Shown here: positions 17,326-26,004 of the stretch, one piece after another
How the letters are laid out: every line of letters starts with the position of its first letter
Numbering within the stretch: position 1 is the stretch's first letter
From: Methylotenera sp965234545
GTDB lineage: Bacteria; Pseudomonadota; Gammaproteobacteria; Burkholderiales; Methylophilaceae
Assembly (NCBI GenBank): GCA_965234545.1
Contig: OZ248348.1
Span: forward strand, 62,001-126,000
Length of the DNA: 64,000 nucleotides
Reading direction: 5' to 3'
Program-made: the position numbers and the translations under genes
Notes under the pieces: model-generated
The model's input: the letters and a program-made list of their open reading frames with translations, nothing else
Databases searched by the model: none
What the model was told of the DNA's origin: nothing

Positions 17326-19221
17326 CTAGATCTTTTGATAGACCTCGCTACCCTTTTTGACAAACTCGATGGATTTTTCTTGCATGCCTTTTTGCAAAGC
17401 TTCTTTTTCATCGATGCCCAATTTGTCCGCGTAATCGCGTACGTCTTGGGTGATTTTCATGGAACAGAAATGCGGGCCGCACATGGAGCAGAAATGGGCT
17501 TGTTTAGCGCCGTCTTGCGGCAGCGTTTCGTCGTGAAATTCCTTGGCTTTTTCCGGATCCAAGCCCAAATTAAATTGGTCGTCCCAACGGAATTCAAAAC
17601 GCGCTTTGGATAAAGCGTTGTCGCGAATTTGTGCACCCGGGTGACCCTTAGCCAAATCGGCAGCGTGCGCGGCAATTTTGTAGGTGATGATGCCCACGCG
17701 CACGTCTTCTTTATCTGGCAAGCCCAAATGCTCTTTAGGGGTCACGTAACACAACATCGCACAGCCGTACCAGCCTATCATGGCGGCACCGATGCCCGAG
17801 GTGATGTGGTCGTAACCAGGCGCGATGTCCGTTGTTAATGGGCCTAAGGTGTAGAATGGAGCTTCGCCGCAATGCTCTAATTGCAGCTCCATGTTTTCTT
17901 TAATCAAGTGCATGGGCACGTGGCCTGGGCCTTCTATCATGCATTGCACGTCGTGTTTCCAAGCAATTTGCGTGAGCTCACCCAAGGTTTTAAGTTCGGC
18001 AAATTGCGCTTCGTCGTTGGCGTCGTAAATGGAGCCTGGGCGCAAGCCATCGCCTAAACTAAAGGCCACGTCGTATTGCTTCATGATCTCGCAGATGTCT
18101 TCGAAGTGCTCGTACAAAAAGCTTTCTTTGTGGTGGGCCAAGCACCATTTTGCCATGATGGAGCCGCCGCGTGACACGATACCGGTCATGCGTTTTGCGG
18201 TCATGGGGATGTAGGCCAAGCGCACGCCGGCATGGATGGTGAAGTAATCCACCCCTTGTTCGGCTTGCTCAATGAGCGTGTCGCGGAAAATTTCCCAAGT
18301 GAGGTCTTCGGCTTTGCCGTTAACTTTTTCTAAGGCTTGGTAGATAGGCACCGTGCCGATAGGCACCGGTGAGTTACGGATGATCCACTCGCGGGTTTCG
18401 TGTATGTTTTTGCCGGTGGACAAATCCATCACGGTATCGCCGCCCCAGCGGGTACCCCAGACCATTTTTTCCACTTCTTCGGAGATGGACGAACCCAAAG
18501 CCGAGTTGCCGATGTTGGCATTAATTTTTACCAAGAAGTTGCGGCCTATGATCATGGGCTCGATTTCTGGGTGGTTGATGTTAACCGGAATAATGGCGCG
18601 ACCTAAGGCCACTTCACTGCGAACAAATTCAGGTGTAATGACTTTAGGGATGCTGGCACCAAAATCGTGGCCTTTATGTTGCGTTTGTAAAAGCTCGCTC
18701 ATGTTTTCGCGGCGTTGATTTTCGCGTATGGCGATGTATTCCATTTCTGGTGTGATGATGCCTTTGCGCGCGTAATGCATTTGGCTGACGTTCATGCCTT
18801 TTTTCGCGCGGCGCGGCAGGCGCAATAAATTAAAGCGCATTTCGGCTAATTCAGGATCGGTCTTGCGTGCTTGACCAAAAGTAGAGCTCGGGCCATCCAG
18901 TTGCTCGGTATCGTTGCGCTCTTCTATCCATTTTGCGCGTAGCGCCGGCAAGCCACTGCGTATGTCGATGGGCACGCTTGGATCGGTGTAGGGGCCGCTG
19001 GTGTCGTAAACCATCACCGGGGGATTTTTTTCCGCACCAAAGCTAGACGGCGTATCGCTTAAGCTGATCTCGCGAAACGGCACCTGTATGTCCGGGCGTG
19101 AGCCTTGCACATAGACTTTGCGTGAATTGGCAAACGGCAGGGTGGTGGCCGGGTCAATTTCAGCCGTGCCGCTGTCGAATTTGGTGAGGTTTTTTTGTAG
19201 GTTTTTATCAGTAGCGTTCAT
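17326..19221 (-). CDS. thiC: Phosphomethylpyrimidine synthase ThiC
   Basis: Radical-SAM-like enzyme that turns aminoimidazole ribotide into the HMP-P pyrimidine of thiamine. Length 631 residues is typical. The C-terminal cluster motif CSMCGPHFCSMK (CxxCxxxxC) is intact, and family blocks MHYARKGIITPEMEY, GTRWGGDTVMDLSTGKNIHE, EQGVDYFTIHAG and CMIEGPGHVPMHLI are all present. It is a single gene with its own TPP riboswitch upstream and a strong terminator downstream. Confidence 0.98.
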   Translation of the reverse strand: MNATDKNLQKNLTKFDSGTAEIDPATTLPFANSRKVYVQGSRPDIQVPFREISLSDTPSSFGAEKNPPVMVYDTSGPYTDPSVPIDIRSGLPALRAKWIEERNDTEQLDGPSSTFGQARKTDPELAEMRFNLLRLPRRAKKGMNVSQMHYARKGIITPEMEYIAIRENQRRENMSELLQTQHKGHDFGASIPKVITPEFVRSEVALGRAIIPVNINHPEIEPMIIGRNFLVKINANIGNSALGSSISEEVEKMVWGTRWGGDTVMDLSTGKNIHETREWIIRNSPVPIGTVPIYQALEKVNGKAEDLTWEIFRDTLIEQAEQGVDYFTIHAGVRLAYIPMTAKRMTGIVSRGGSIMAKWCLAHHKESFLYEHFEDICEIMKQYDVAFSLGDGLRPGSIYDANDEAQFAELKTLGELTQIAWKHDVQCMIEGPGHVPMHLIKENMELQLEHCGEAPFYTLGPLTTDIAPGYDHITSGIGAAMIGWYGCAMLCYVTPKEHLGLPDKEDVRVGIITYKIAAHAADLAKGHPGAQIRDNALSKARFEFRWDDQFNLGLDPEKAKEFHDETLPQDGAKQAHFCSMCGPHFCSMKITQDVRDYADKLGIDEKEALQKGMQEKSIEFVKKGSEVYQKI

Positions 19222-19294
19222 GGTGCGTTCCTATAATGTAATCAACATAGAAAAGCCGCCTATGCACACCAGATAATGTTGCTGGCTTAGCATT

Positions 19295-19378
19295 GCATGC
19301 TTTCCTACGGCGGCATGACCCGCGTCAGGTTCAAAGGGTGTTTCTCACTAATTAAGGCCGCGTCACCGCAACCCCAAC
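19295..19378 (-). promoter_or_regulatory. TPP (THI-box) riboswitch of thiC
   Basis: Minus-strand sequence reads GGGGT near 19375, then GTGAGA, ACCCTTTGAACCTGA, GCGGGTCATGCCG and GTAGGAAAGC, which are the conserved blocks of the TPP aptamer. It lies about 75-155 bases upstream of the thiC ATG at 19221. Thiamine pyrophosphate binding should lower thiC expression. Confidence 0.95.
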
Positions 19379-19484
19379 CAGACCCCTAGCAATAGACGAA
19401 AATTACGCTAAAACGGCAGTAAAAGCAAGTTTTATGCGTGACCGACGCGCCCGCCTAAAGGCCGGCAGTGGGGCGCGACTTTGC

Positions 19485-19490
19485 TATAAT
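19485..19490 (+). promoter_or_regulatory. Probable -10 box for the PAP2/LTA-synthase gene
   Basis: TATAAT in the context TTTGCTATAATGG, 25 bases ahead of the TTG start. No good -35 hexamer is evident. Confidence 0.5.
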
Positions 19491-19515
19491 GGGCCACCAT
19501 TAACCGCTGCTTAAG

Positions 19516-22248
19516 TTGGCAGCGATTTGCTTAGAGCTTACCCATTTGTTTAAATTAAACCGACCTAGCTTGGCCTGGCATTTTTGGCTGTGGCATCTGA
19601 TAGTGCCCTTGCTGGCAGGCCTGCTGCTGGCTTTTGCCTACCCCTTGACCGGCTGGGACAGACTCTGGATAGCGCCATTTTTCGACGCGCAAACCCAGAC
19701 TTTTCCATTAAGAAACCATGCCGGCTTAGAAGCGGTGCTGCACCAAGGCTTGAGAAACGTGATGATAATCGTGAGTCTGCTCGCTTTGGCCGGCGGCTTG
19801 GTCGGTTACGGGTTAAAGCGCTGGCCGCGCGCTTCCAATCAAGCCACTTTGCTTGCATTTGATTGGTTAAAAGCGCATCGCAGGTCTTTGTTGTGGGTGT
19901 TTGTCGGCATGCTCATCAGCACCACGGTGGTGTCGGTGTTAAAGCATTTTAGCCTGCACGACTGCCCGTGGAATTTACAAGAATACGGCGGCACCCAACC
20001 TTACATCGGGCTGTTTGGCAGCTTGCCGGCGGGGGCAGTCGCCGGCCATTGCTTCCCGGGCGGCCATGCCAGTGGCGGGTTTGCTTTGTTGGCCGTGTAT
20101 TTTGCCTTTAGAGACAGCCAAGCTCGCTTAGCCAAGTGGGGCTGGATTTTGGCGCTGTTGTTTGGCAGCGTGATGGCTTATACGCAGATGGTGCGCGGCG
20201 CGCATTTTATGTCGCACAATTTATGGACCGCCTGGCTGGTGTGGATGCTCTTGCTGGCGCAATACCTTATTTGGCCGCCGCAGGCTGGCCTGCCAATTAC
20301 CAGTTCTTCTGAGCGCAAAAAAGCCTGGTCGTTCTTGCGCTTTGTGGTCGTCAGTGCGCTGCTGATTTGGCTGGGTTTGCGGCTGATCTTGTGGTTGAGT
20401 TTGACGCTTAATTTGGGCCACAACCCCTTGTCCTGGACCGAGGCCTTAGGCATGTTGGCTTGGGGCGTTTGGTTTGATCTGAATGCCTTGTCTTACCTGC
20501 TCATACCGTTTTTATTGGCCACGCTGTTGTTGACCAAGCGGGCGCGTCAAGCAACATGGCTCACCTTCACCCGTCGCTTAATGGCCTGGGTGCTGCTATT
20601 TGGTTTGCTGTTTACGGCGGTGGCCGAGTGGGTTTTTTGGCAAGAATTCAGCACGCGCTTTAATTTCATCGCGGTGGACTATTTAATCTACACCAAAGAA
20701 GTCGTCGGCAATATACGCCAATCCTACCCCGTGCCACTAATCTTGCTGGGCATAGCGCTAGTGGCGGCCGGTTTGTTATGGCTAGCCAGTCAAACCAGCC
20801 GCTTTGCTAATCAGCCTCAGTCCACCAAGCAAAAAGGACGTTTGTTGCTGTGTGCGCTGGCTTTGCCTTGGCTTAGTTTCCAGTTGGCCAATGTGGATCA
20901 AATGGAGTTCAGTCGCAATGCCTATGCCAATGAATTGGCGGGTAACGGCTTGTTCAGTTTTGTCGCGGCCGCTAGGCGCAACGAATTGGATTACGATAAA
21001 TTTTACAGGAAGCTGGACCCGGCCCAAGCCAAGGGCGTATTGCAAACCTTGCATGCCGATCGCCAGTCGCTTAGCGCCAGCAGTATGCTAGCCGCCAGCG
21101 CTAAGCAGGTCACCACCTCGCTTAAGCCATTTAGCCGACGCCCCAAGCAGGTGGTACTGATCTCGGTAGAAAGCCTGTCGGCCGAGTATTTAGGCGTGCA
21201 CGGCAATCAAGGCAATCTCACTCCTTACTTGGATAAATTGGCGGCCGACAGCGTGGTGTTCGATCGTGCCTTTGCCACCGGCACGCGCACCGTGCGCGGC
21301 TTGGATGCCTTATCGATAGCCATCCCGCCTATCCCTGGGCAGGCCGTGGTGCACCGGCCCAATAGCGATCGTTTGGCCGGCATAGGCGAGCTGTTGCATG
21401 AGCGCGGTTTTGCCACGTACTTTATTTATGGTGGCTACGGTGTGTTTGATAACATGAACCACTACTTTGCCAGCAACCATTACCGCGTGGTCGACCGCAC
21501 CGATTTTGATGAAAAAACCGTGCAGTCGGAAAACGTTTGGGGGGTGGACGACGAAAGCCTATTTACTAACGCGACGCAAATTTTGGATGCGCAGCACGCC
21601 CGCGGCCGGCCTTTTTTTGCCCACATCATGACCACCAGCAATCACCGCCCTTATACGTTTCCAGCCGGTAAAATTAATTTACCCAGCGGCAGCAGGGAGG
21701 CGGCCGTCAAATACAGCGACTACGCCATAGGCCAATTTATCGCCCAGGCCAAAACCAAGCCTTGGTTTAAAGACACCTTGTTTGTCATAGTGGCAGACCA
21801 TTGTGCGGCGGTGGCCGGTAAAACCAAATTGCCAGTGGAGAAATACCACATTCCCTTATTCTTCTATGCTCCTGGCTTGTTGCCCGCGAGGCATTACACG
21901 CGCGTAGCCAGTCAAATTGATGTGGTGCCTACCTTGTTGGATGCCTTGGGCGTGCCGGGTGCCGATTATTTTTACGGGCAGTCTTTATTTAAAGCCGAGG
22001 CAGAAAAATGGCCGGAACGGGCGTTTATTAGCAACTACCAATCCTTGGGTTATTTAAAAAACGGCACACTAATAGTGCTGTCGCCCAAGCGCCGCGTTGA
22101 AGCCTATGCCGTCGATGGCAGGAGTTTTGAGTCCAGGCCAATTGAGCCGCAGTCTAACTTAGTCGATGAAGCGGTGGCGTATTACCAAACGGCCAGCCGT
22201 GCTTATAAAACCGGCGCCTTAAAAATGCACCCAACAAAAGAACACTAA
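19516..22248 (+). CDS. Fusion of PAP2 phosphatase and LTA-synthase-like phosphatidylglycerol-headgroup transferase
   Basis: A 910-residue membrane protein with two catalytic parts. Residues 1 to about 255 are a PAP2-type integral membrane phosphatase: about six hydrophobic segments, a degenerate first motif KHFSLHDCPW, FPGGHASGG (about 179-187) and RGAHFMSHNLW (about 228-238) with the catalytic His pair. Residues about 270-450 form a second membrane bundle. From about 540 a sulfatase/LTA-synthase periplasmic domain follows: LISVESLSAEYLG (metal Glu), FATGTRTVRGLDAL (probable catalytic Thr), HIMTTSNHRPY, VIVADHCA and HIPLFFYAPG. The start is a TTG shortly after a TATAAT box. It probably transfers a phospholipid headgroup in the periplasm and dephosphorylates a lipid product; the pairing of functions is inferred. 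Confidence 0.88.
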   Translation: MAAICLELTHLFKLNRPSLAWHFWLWHLIVPLLAGLLLAFAYPLTGWDRLWIAPFFDAQTQTFPLRNHAGLEAVLHQGLRNVMIIVSLLALAGGLVGYGLKRWPRASNQATLLAFDWLKAHRRSLLWVFVGMLISTTVVSVLKHFSLHDCPWNLQEYGGTQPYIGLFGSLPAGAVAGHCFPGGHASGGFALLAVYFAFRDSQARLAKWGWILALLFGSVMAYTQMVRGAHFMSHNLWTAWLVWMLLLAQYLIWPPQAGLPITSSSERKKAWSFLRFVVVSALLIWLGLRLILWLSLTLNLGHNPLSWTEALGMLAWGVWFDLNALSYLLIPFLLATLLLTKRARQATWLTFTRRLMAWVLLFGLLFTAVAEWVFWQEFSTRFNFIAVDYLIYTKEVVGNIRQSYPVPLILLGIALVAAGLLWLASQTSRFANQPQSTKQKGRLLLCALALPWLSFQLANVDQMEFSRNAYANELAGNGLFSFVAAARRNELDYDKFYRKLDPAQAKGVLQTLHADRQSLSASSMLAASAKQVTTSLKPFSRRPKQVVLISVESLSAEYLGVHGNQGNLTPYLDKLAADSVVFDRAFATGTRTVRGLDALSIAIPPIPGQAVVHRPNSDRLAGIGELLHERGFATYFIYGGYGVFDNMNHYFASNHYRVVDRTDFDEKTVQSENVWGVDDESLFTNATQILDAQHARGRPFFAHIMTTSNHRPYTFPAGKINLPSGSREAAVKYSDYAIGQFIAQAKTKPWFKDTLFVIVADHCAAVAGKTKLPVEKYHIPLFFYAPGLLPARHYTRVASQIDVVPTLLDALGVPGADYFYGQSLFKAEAEKWPERAFISNYQSLGYLKNGTLIVLSPKRRVEAYAVDGRSFESRPIEPQSNLVDEAVAYYQTASRAYKTGALKMHPTKEH

Positions 22249-22321
22249 AGGCAGCGCAATTGCCCTTTATCCCTTATCGTCCTGCGCTATAATGATGCTT
22301 ACATTTTAGGAAGCATGCACC

Positions 22322-23005
22322 ATGACACAAAGCCAAACCAGCCGATTTAGCAGCGCCAACGATGCGGCTAGATTTAACATGATAGAGCAGCAAATTCGCA
22401 CCTGGGAGGTGCTCGATCCCGTGGTGCTGGATTTGTTTAATGCCGTGCCTCGCGAAGCCTTTGTGGCCGAGTCGCAACAAGGCTTGGCGTTTGCCGATAT
22501 TGAGTTGCCCATAGGCCATGAGCAATCCATGCTCTCACCCAAAATCGAAGGCCGCATTTTACAAGCCTTGCAGGTCAAGAAAACCGATAAGGTTTTGCTA
22601 GTGGGCACCGGCAGTGGCTATTTAACCGCCTTATTAGCCAAGCAGGCAGCCCATGTCTATGCCGTTGAAATCGTGCCCGAGTTGTCGGCGCAAGCCGGCG
22701 CCCGTTTAAAGCAGCAAGGCATACACAACGTCAGCTTGATCGTGGCCGATGCCGCCAACGGTTACCAGGCCGAAGCGCCTTATGATGTGATTGTCTTTGC
22801 CGGTTCCTTGCATATATACCCAGTAGCGGTTGAACAAATGCTGAAAATAGGCGGTCGTATGCTTGTGGTGCACGGAGACTTGCCGATTATGCAAGCGACC
22901 TTAAGCCAACGTGTGACCGACGGCGCATGCCGTCAAGAAACCCTATTTGAAACCTGCTTGCCCCTATTGGCGCATGCCCCTATTGCGAGTCAATTTGAAT
23001 TTTAA
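22322..23005 (+). CDS. Protein-L-isoaspartate O-methyltransferase-family protein
   Basis: SAM-dependent methyltransferase of the PCMT family, 227 residues. The SAM-binding loop is VLLVGTGSGYLTALLA (about 93-108), preceded by AFADIELPIGHEQSMLSP, which replaces the usual PIGxGQTIS substrate motif. In betaproteobacteria this variant commonly precedes tolC, as here (19 bp gap), and may not act on isoaspartate. A TATAAT box lies at 22288-22293. Confidence 0.88.
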   Translation: MTQSQTSRFSSANDAARFNMIEQQIRTWEVLDPVVLDLFNAVPREAFVAESQQGLAFADIELPIGHEQSMLSPKIEGRILQALQVKKTDKVLLVGTGSGYLTALLAKQAAHVYAVEIVPELSAQAGARLKQQGIHNVSLIVADAANGYQAEAPYDVIVFAGSLHIYPVAVEQMLKIGGRMLVVHGDLPIMQATLSQRVTDGACRQETLFETCLPLLAHAPIASQFEF

Positions 23006-23024
23006 GCCCACGCAATTGCAAAAA

Positions 23025-24374
23025 ATGACTTGGCGCTCAGCAGTTTGGCTGTTGCCGGCATTGCTGTCCATGCCCGCCTATGCAGCGGAGCAGGTCAGCT
23101 TGCAAGCGCAGCCATTAAAGTTGATGGACGTTTACCAACAAGCCTTAGCGCACGATGCGACCTTGGCCTCGGCCTTAAGCGCCAACCGCGCGGCACAAGA
23201 AATCATTGAGCAAGGCAAGGCTTTGTATAGACCCACGGTTAACTTCAATGCCGATACCAATGCGCTGAAGTCCAACATCAACTATTTGACCACAGCAGAA
23301 TCAAGCACATCCAGATTTGAAAATTACAAATACGGGGTGGATGCGCGCCAACCTATTTTCCGCAAACAAAATTTAATACAAATAGAGCAAGCGGCCACGC
23401 AAGTTAGCCAAGCCGATAAGCAACTGAATTTAGCGCAACAGGCCTTGATGTTGCGCACCACGCAAGCTTACTTTGATGTGTTAATGGCGCAAGATAAAAT
23501 CGAACTGATAGGCGCGCAAAAAGCCGCTATCGCTAGCCAGTTAGCGCAAGCGCAGGCCAATTTTGATTTAGGCAGTGCCACCATTACCGACGCCAATGAA
23601 GCGCAAGCCCGTTATGATTTAACGCTGGCACAAGAGATTGCCGCGCTGAACGAATTTGCCATTGCTAAGCATGCGGTGCAAGCCATCACCGGCCAATTGC
23701 CGCAGCGTTTGGCCAGCGTTAAGCCGCAGCTAAAGCCCAATGAAATGGGCCAAAGCATGGCCACTTGGCAAGAGCTGGCCTTGATGAATAACCTCAATAT
23801 ACAAATTCAACAAGATGCCGCCAAATTGGCTGAGCAAGAAATTGCCCGTAACCAAGCCGGCCATTTACCCACCTTGGATGCGGTCGCCAGTTACACCGAT
23901 TCCTATGCCAACGGCAGTGTGTCCCGTTTTGGTACCGGCAACGAGTTGCAGGTGGGCAGCATAGGTTTGCAATTGCAGATCCCCCTTTATGAAGGCGGCG
24001 CCACCAGCTCGCGGGTACGTCAAGCAGTGCTGAACAAACAAAAAGCGCAGGACGATTTGGATTTGGTGCGCCGTCAGACCGAGCTCGATACCCAGCGCGC
24101 TTACTTAAATTTAAGCAGCAGTATCGCCCAATTAAAAGCGCTGGACCAAGCCGTGATCAGTAGCCAAAGCCAATTGGATGCCACGCAGTTAGGCTACCAA
24201 GTGGGCGTGCGCACCAGTGTCGATGTCTTAAACGCGCAGCAGCAGCTATACAGTGCCAAGCGTGATGCCTTGCAGGCACGCTACAATTATTTAACCAACA
24301 TCATCCGTTTAAAAACCGCTGCGGGCATGGTGGCCGCGGCCGATTTAGTCGACATCAACCAACAGTTGGAATAA
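23025..24374 (+). CDS. tolC: TolC-family outer-membrane efflux channel
   Basis: Trimeric outer-membrane exit duct for type I secretion and RND/ABC efflux. The start is placed at 23025 (MTWRSAVWLLPALLSMPAYA), which gives a clean 22-residue signal peptide; a longer reading would overlap the preceding gene. Repeated amphipathic coiled-coil stretches (LAQAQANFDLGSATITDANE, VGVRTSVDVLNAQQQLYSA) are the hallmark of the two OEP repeats. It ends at residue about 450, normal for the family. Four bases separate it from the hydrolase gene. Confidence 0.95.
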   Translation: MTWRSAVWLLPALLSMPAYAAEQVSLQAQPLKLMDVYQQALAHDATLASALSANRAAQEIIEQGKALYRPTVNFNADTNALKSNINYLTTAESSTSRFENYKYGVDARQPIFRKQNLIQIEQAATQVSQADKQLNLAQQALMLRTTQAYFDVLMAQDKIELIGAQKAAIASQLAQAQANFDLGSATITDANEAQARYDLTLAQEIAALNEFAIAKHAVQAITGQLPQRLASVKPQLKPNEMGQSMATWQELALMNNLNIQIQQDAAKLAEQEIARNQAGHLPTLDAVASYTDSYANGSVSRFGTGNELQVGSIGLQLQIPLYEGGATSSRVRQAVLNKQKAQDDLDLVRRQTELDTQRAYLNLSSSIAQLKALDQAVISSQSQLDATQLGYQVGVRTSVDVLNAQQQLYSAKRDALQARYNYLTNIIRLKTAAGMVAAADLVDINQQLE

Positions 24375-24377
24375 ACC

Positions 24378-24932
24378 ATGCAGCCCAATCTATTGAAAGT
24401 GGACTTAAGTCAGCTGGTCATCGTGGACGTGCAAACGCGCTTAATCGGCGTCATGCCAGAAGCGGAGATGGCGGCGTGCTTAAAACAAAGCGGCATATTG
24501 GCGCAAGCCGCGGCCTTGTTGGCCGTGCCAGTTATTCTGACCGAGCAATACCCCAAGGGCTTAGGCCACACGGATCCGGCCTTGATGGCGCAATTGACGG
24601 GTGTGACACCGGTTGAAAAAACCACTTTTTCTTGTATGGCGGAAGCTAAAGTCAGACGTCAACTTAGCCGGGATCGCTCACAAATCGTCTTGGCTGGCAT
24701 GGAAGCGCACATCTGCATACTGCAAACGGCCATGGATTTAGTGGCGATGGGCAAACAAGTTTATGTGGCCGAAGACGCCATCATTTCACGGCAGCCTGCC
24801 AACAAGGCCAATGCCATTGCCAGAATGCGCGAGGCCGGCTGCATCATTAGCAACAGCGAATCCATCGTGTTTGAATGGTTGGGCAAAGCCGAAGGCGATG
24901 CGTTTAAGGCCATCAGCCTATTGGTGCGATAA
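24378..24932 (+). CDS. Isochorismatase-like (cysteine hydrolase) family protein
   Basis: A 184-residue Rossmann-like cysteine hydrolase. The catalytic triad is visible: Asp in VIVDVQTRL, Lys in VEKTTFSCM and Cys in GMEAHICILQTAMDL. The cis-peptide region precedes the Cys as in YcaC/isochorismatase relatives. Its substrate cannot be told from sequence. It follows tolC by 4 bases and is probably co-transcribed. Confidence 0.9.
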   Translation: MQPNLLKVDLSQLVIVDVQTRLIGVMPEAEMAACLKQSGILAQAAALLAVPVILTEQYPKGLGHTDPALMAQLTGVTPVEKTTFSCMAEAKVRRQLSRDRSQIVLAGMEAHICILQTAMDLVAMGKQVYVAEDAIISRQPANKANAIARMREAGCIISNSESIVFEWLGKAEGDAFKAISLLVR

Positions 24933-24972
24933 CAAAGCGGGCTAGCCCAATTGCTAAGGTATAACTTATGGC

Positions 24973-25218
24973 TTAGTTTGCCATGGCGATAATTTGCGCT
25001 AGCGTGACGTAGCCTTTTTTCTCGACGTCTATCTTATCAAAGCCTCTGGCCACTCTAGGCATGCCGGCTTTGGCTTCTTCCAAGCTTAATTGACCGTCTG
25101 CATTTTTATCGGCCGCTTTAAATTTAGCCGCAATTTCTTGAGCCTTAGCGCTGTCCTCGGCTTGCGCTAGGCTAACCATGCAAAAACCGACCACAAGCAA
25201 CACTACTTTAGCTAACAT
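24973..25218 (-). CDS. Small secreted EF-hand protein
   Basis: An 81-residue protein with a signal peptide (AKVVLLVVGFCMVSLAQA) and one canonical EF-hand loop DKNADGQLSLEE with a preceding helix. A second loop, DVEKKGYVTLAQ, is degenerate and probably does not bind calcium well. It is likely periplasmic and calcium-binding. The neighbouring genes are on the opposite strand, so it is a single-gene transcript. No specific role can be assigned. Confidence 0.85.
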   Translation of the reverse strand: MLAKVVLLVVGFCMVSLAQAEDSAKAQEIAAKFKAADKNADGQLSLEEAKAGMPRVARGFDKIDVEKKGYVTLAQIIAMAN

Positions 25219-25312
25219 TTCTTACTCCTAAAATTAATAATTTACTGTTCAAATAACTTACCGTTATGTGGTTTAATTGTGGCACACATCGCCATTACTC
25301 GGAAACCAATTC

Positions 25313-25990
25313 ATGAAGCTTACTGTAAAACACCCCCTGGTTATTTCAAGCATTTTGCTAGCTTCACTGATAGCCTCGCCTGTTTATGCGGCCAATGATT
25401 TACTCAAGGCCGACAAACCGGAGTCCGGTTTTTTTAGTGATTACAGCCTATTGCAGCCGATTAATAGCCCAGAAGGCACCAAAGCCTACCGCTACACCAA
25501 CACCAAATTTGATCCTAGCAATTACCAAGCCGTGATGATAGACAGCGTCACCCTTAGCCAGTCCGGGGTGGACGATAAAATCACCGCAGACACCATGGAA
25601 AAAACCAGAGCCACATTGGAAGACGGCATTAGACAAAAAGTTGCTCAAGTGATCGCGCTGACAGACAAAGCCGGACCGACCACTTTAAAAGTAAATGTGT
25701 CTATTTCTGCTGCGGACATTGCGGGCGAAGGGTTTAAGCCTAGAAACATTTTGCCGGTATCGGCGGTCTTGAAGTTGGCTTCCAAAGCCGCAGGCAAAGA
25801 TAAAAAAACCGCCATGTTATTAATCGAAAGCAAGGTCACCGATAGCGTGAGTGGTGAATTGTTAAAAGCCACCATGCTAACCATCAGCAGTGACAGCTTT
25901 AGAGACAAGGCCGAAGCCGATCAAGAGTTAAGCGATTTGGCCAAAAAAGTGGTCGAACTGGCCATGAAGAATATTAGCTTGCAGCCTTAA
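25313..25990 (+). CDS. DUF3313-family secreted protein
   Basis: About 225 residues after placing the start at 25313 (MKLTVKHPLVISSILLAS), which gives a signal peptide ending ASPVYAA. There is no lipobox Cys after the signal, unlike many family members that are lipoproteins. Family-like features are ESGFFSDYSLLQPI and the YQAVMIDSVTLSQSG stretch, followed by an alpha/beta domain. Function is unknown; the protein should be periplasmic. Confidence 0.8.
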   Translation: MKLTVKHPLVISSILLASLIASPVYAANDLLKADKPESGFFSDYSLLQPINSPEGTKAYRYTNTKFDPSNYQAVMIDSVTLSQSGVDDKITADTMEKTRATLEDGIRQKVAQVIALTDKAGPTTLKVNVSISAADIAGEGFKPRNILPVSAVLKLASKAAGKDKKTAMLLIESKVTDSVSGELLKATMLTISSDSFRDKAEADQELSDLAKKVVELAMKNISLQP

Positions 25991-26004
25991 GCAGGCATTG
26001 AGTC

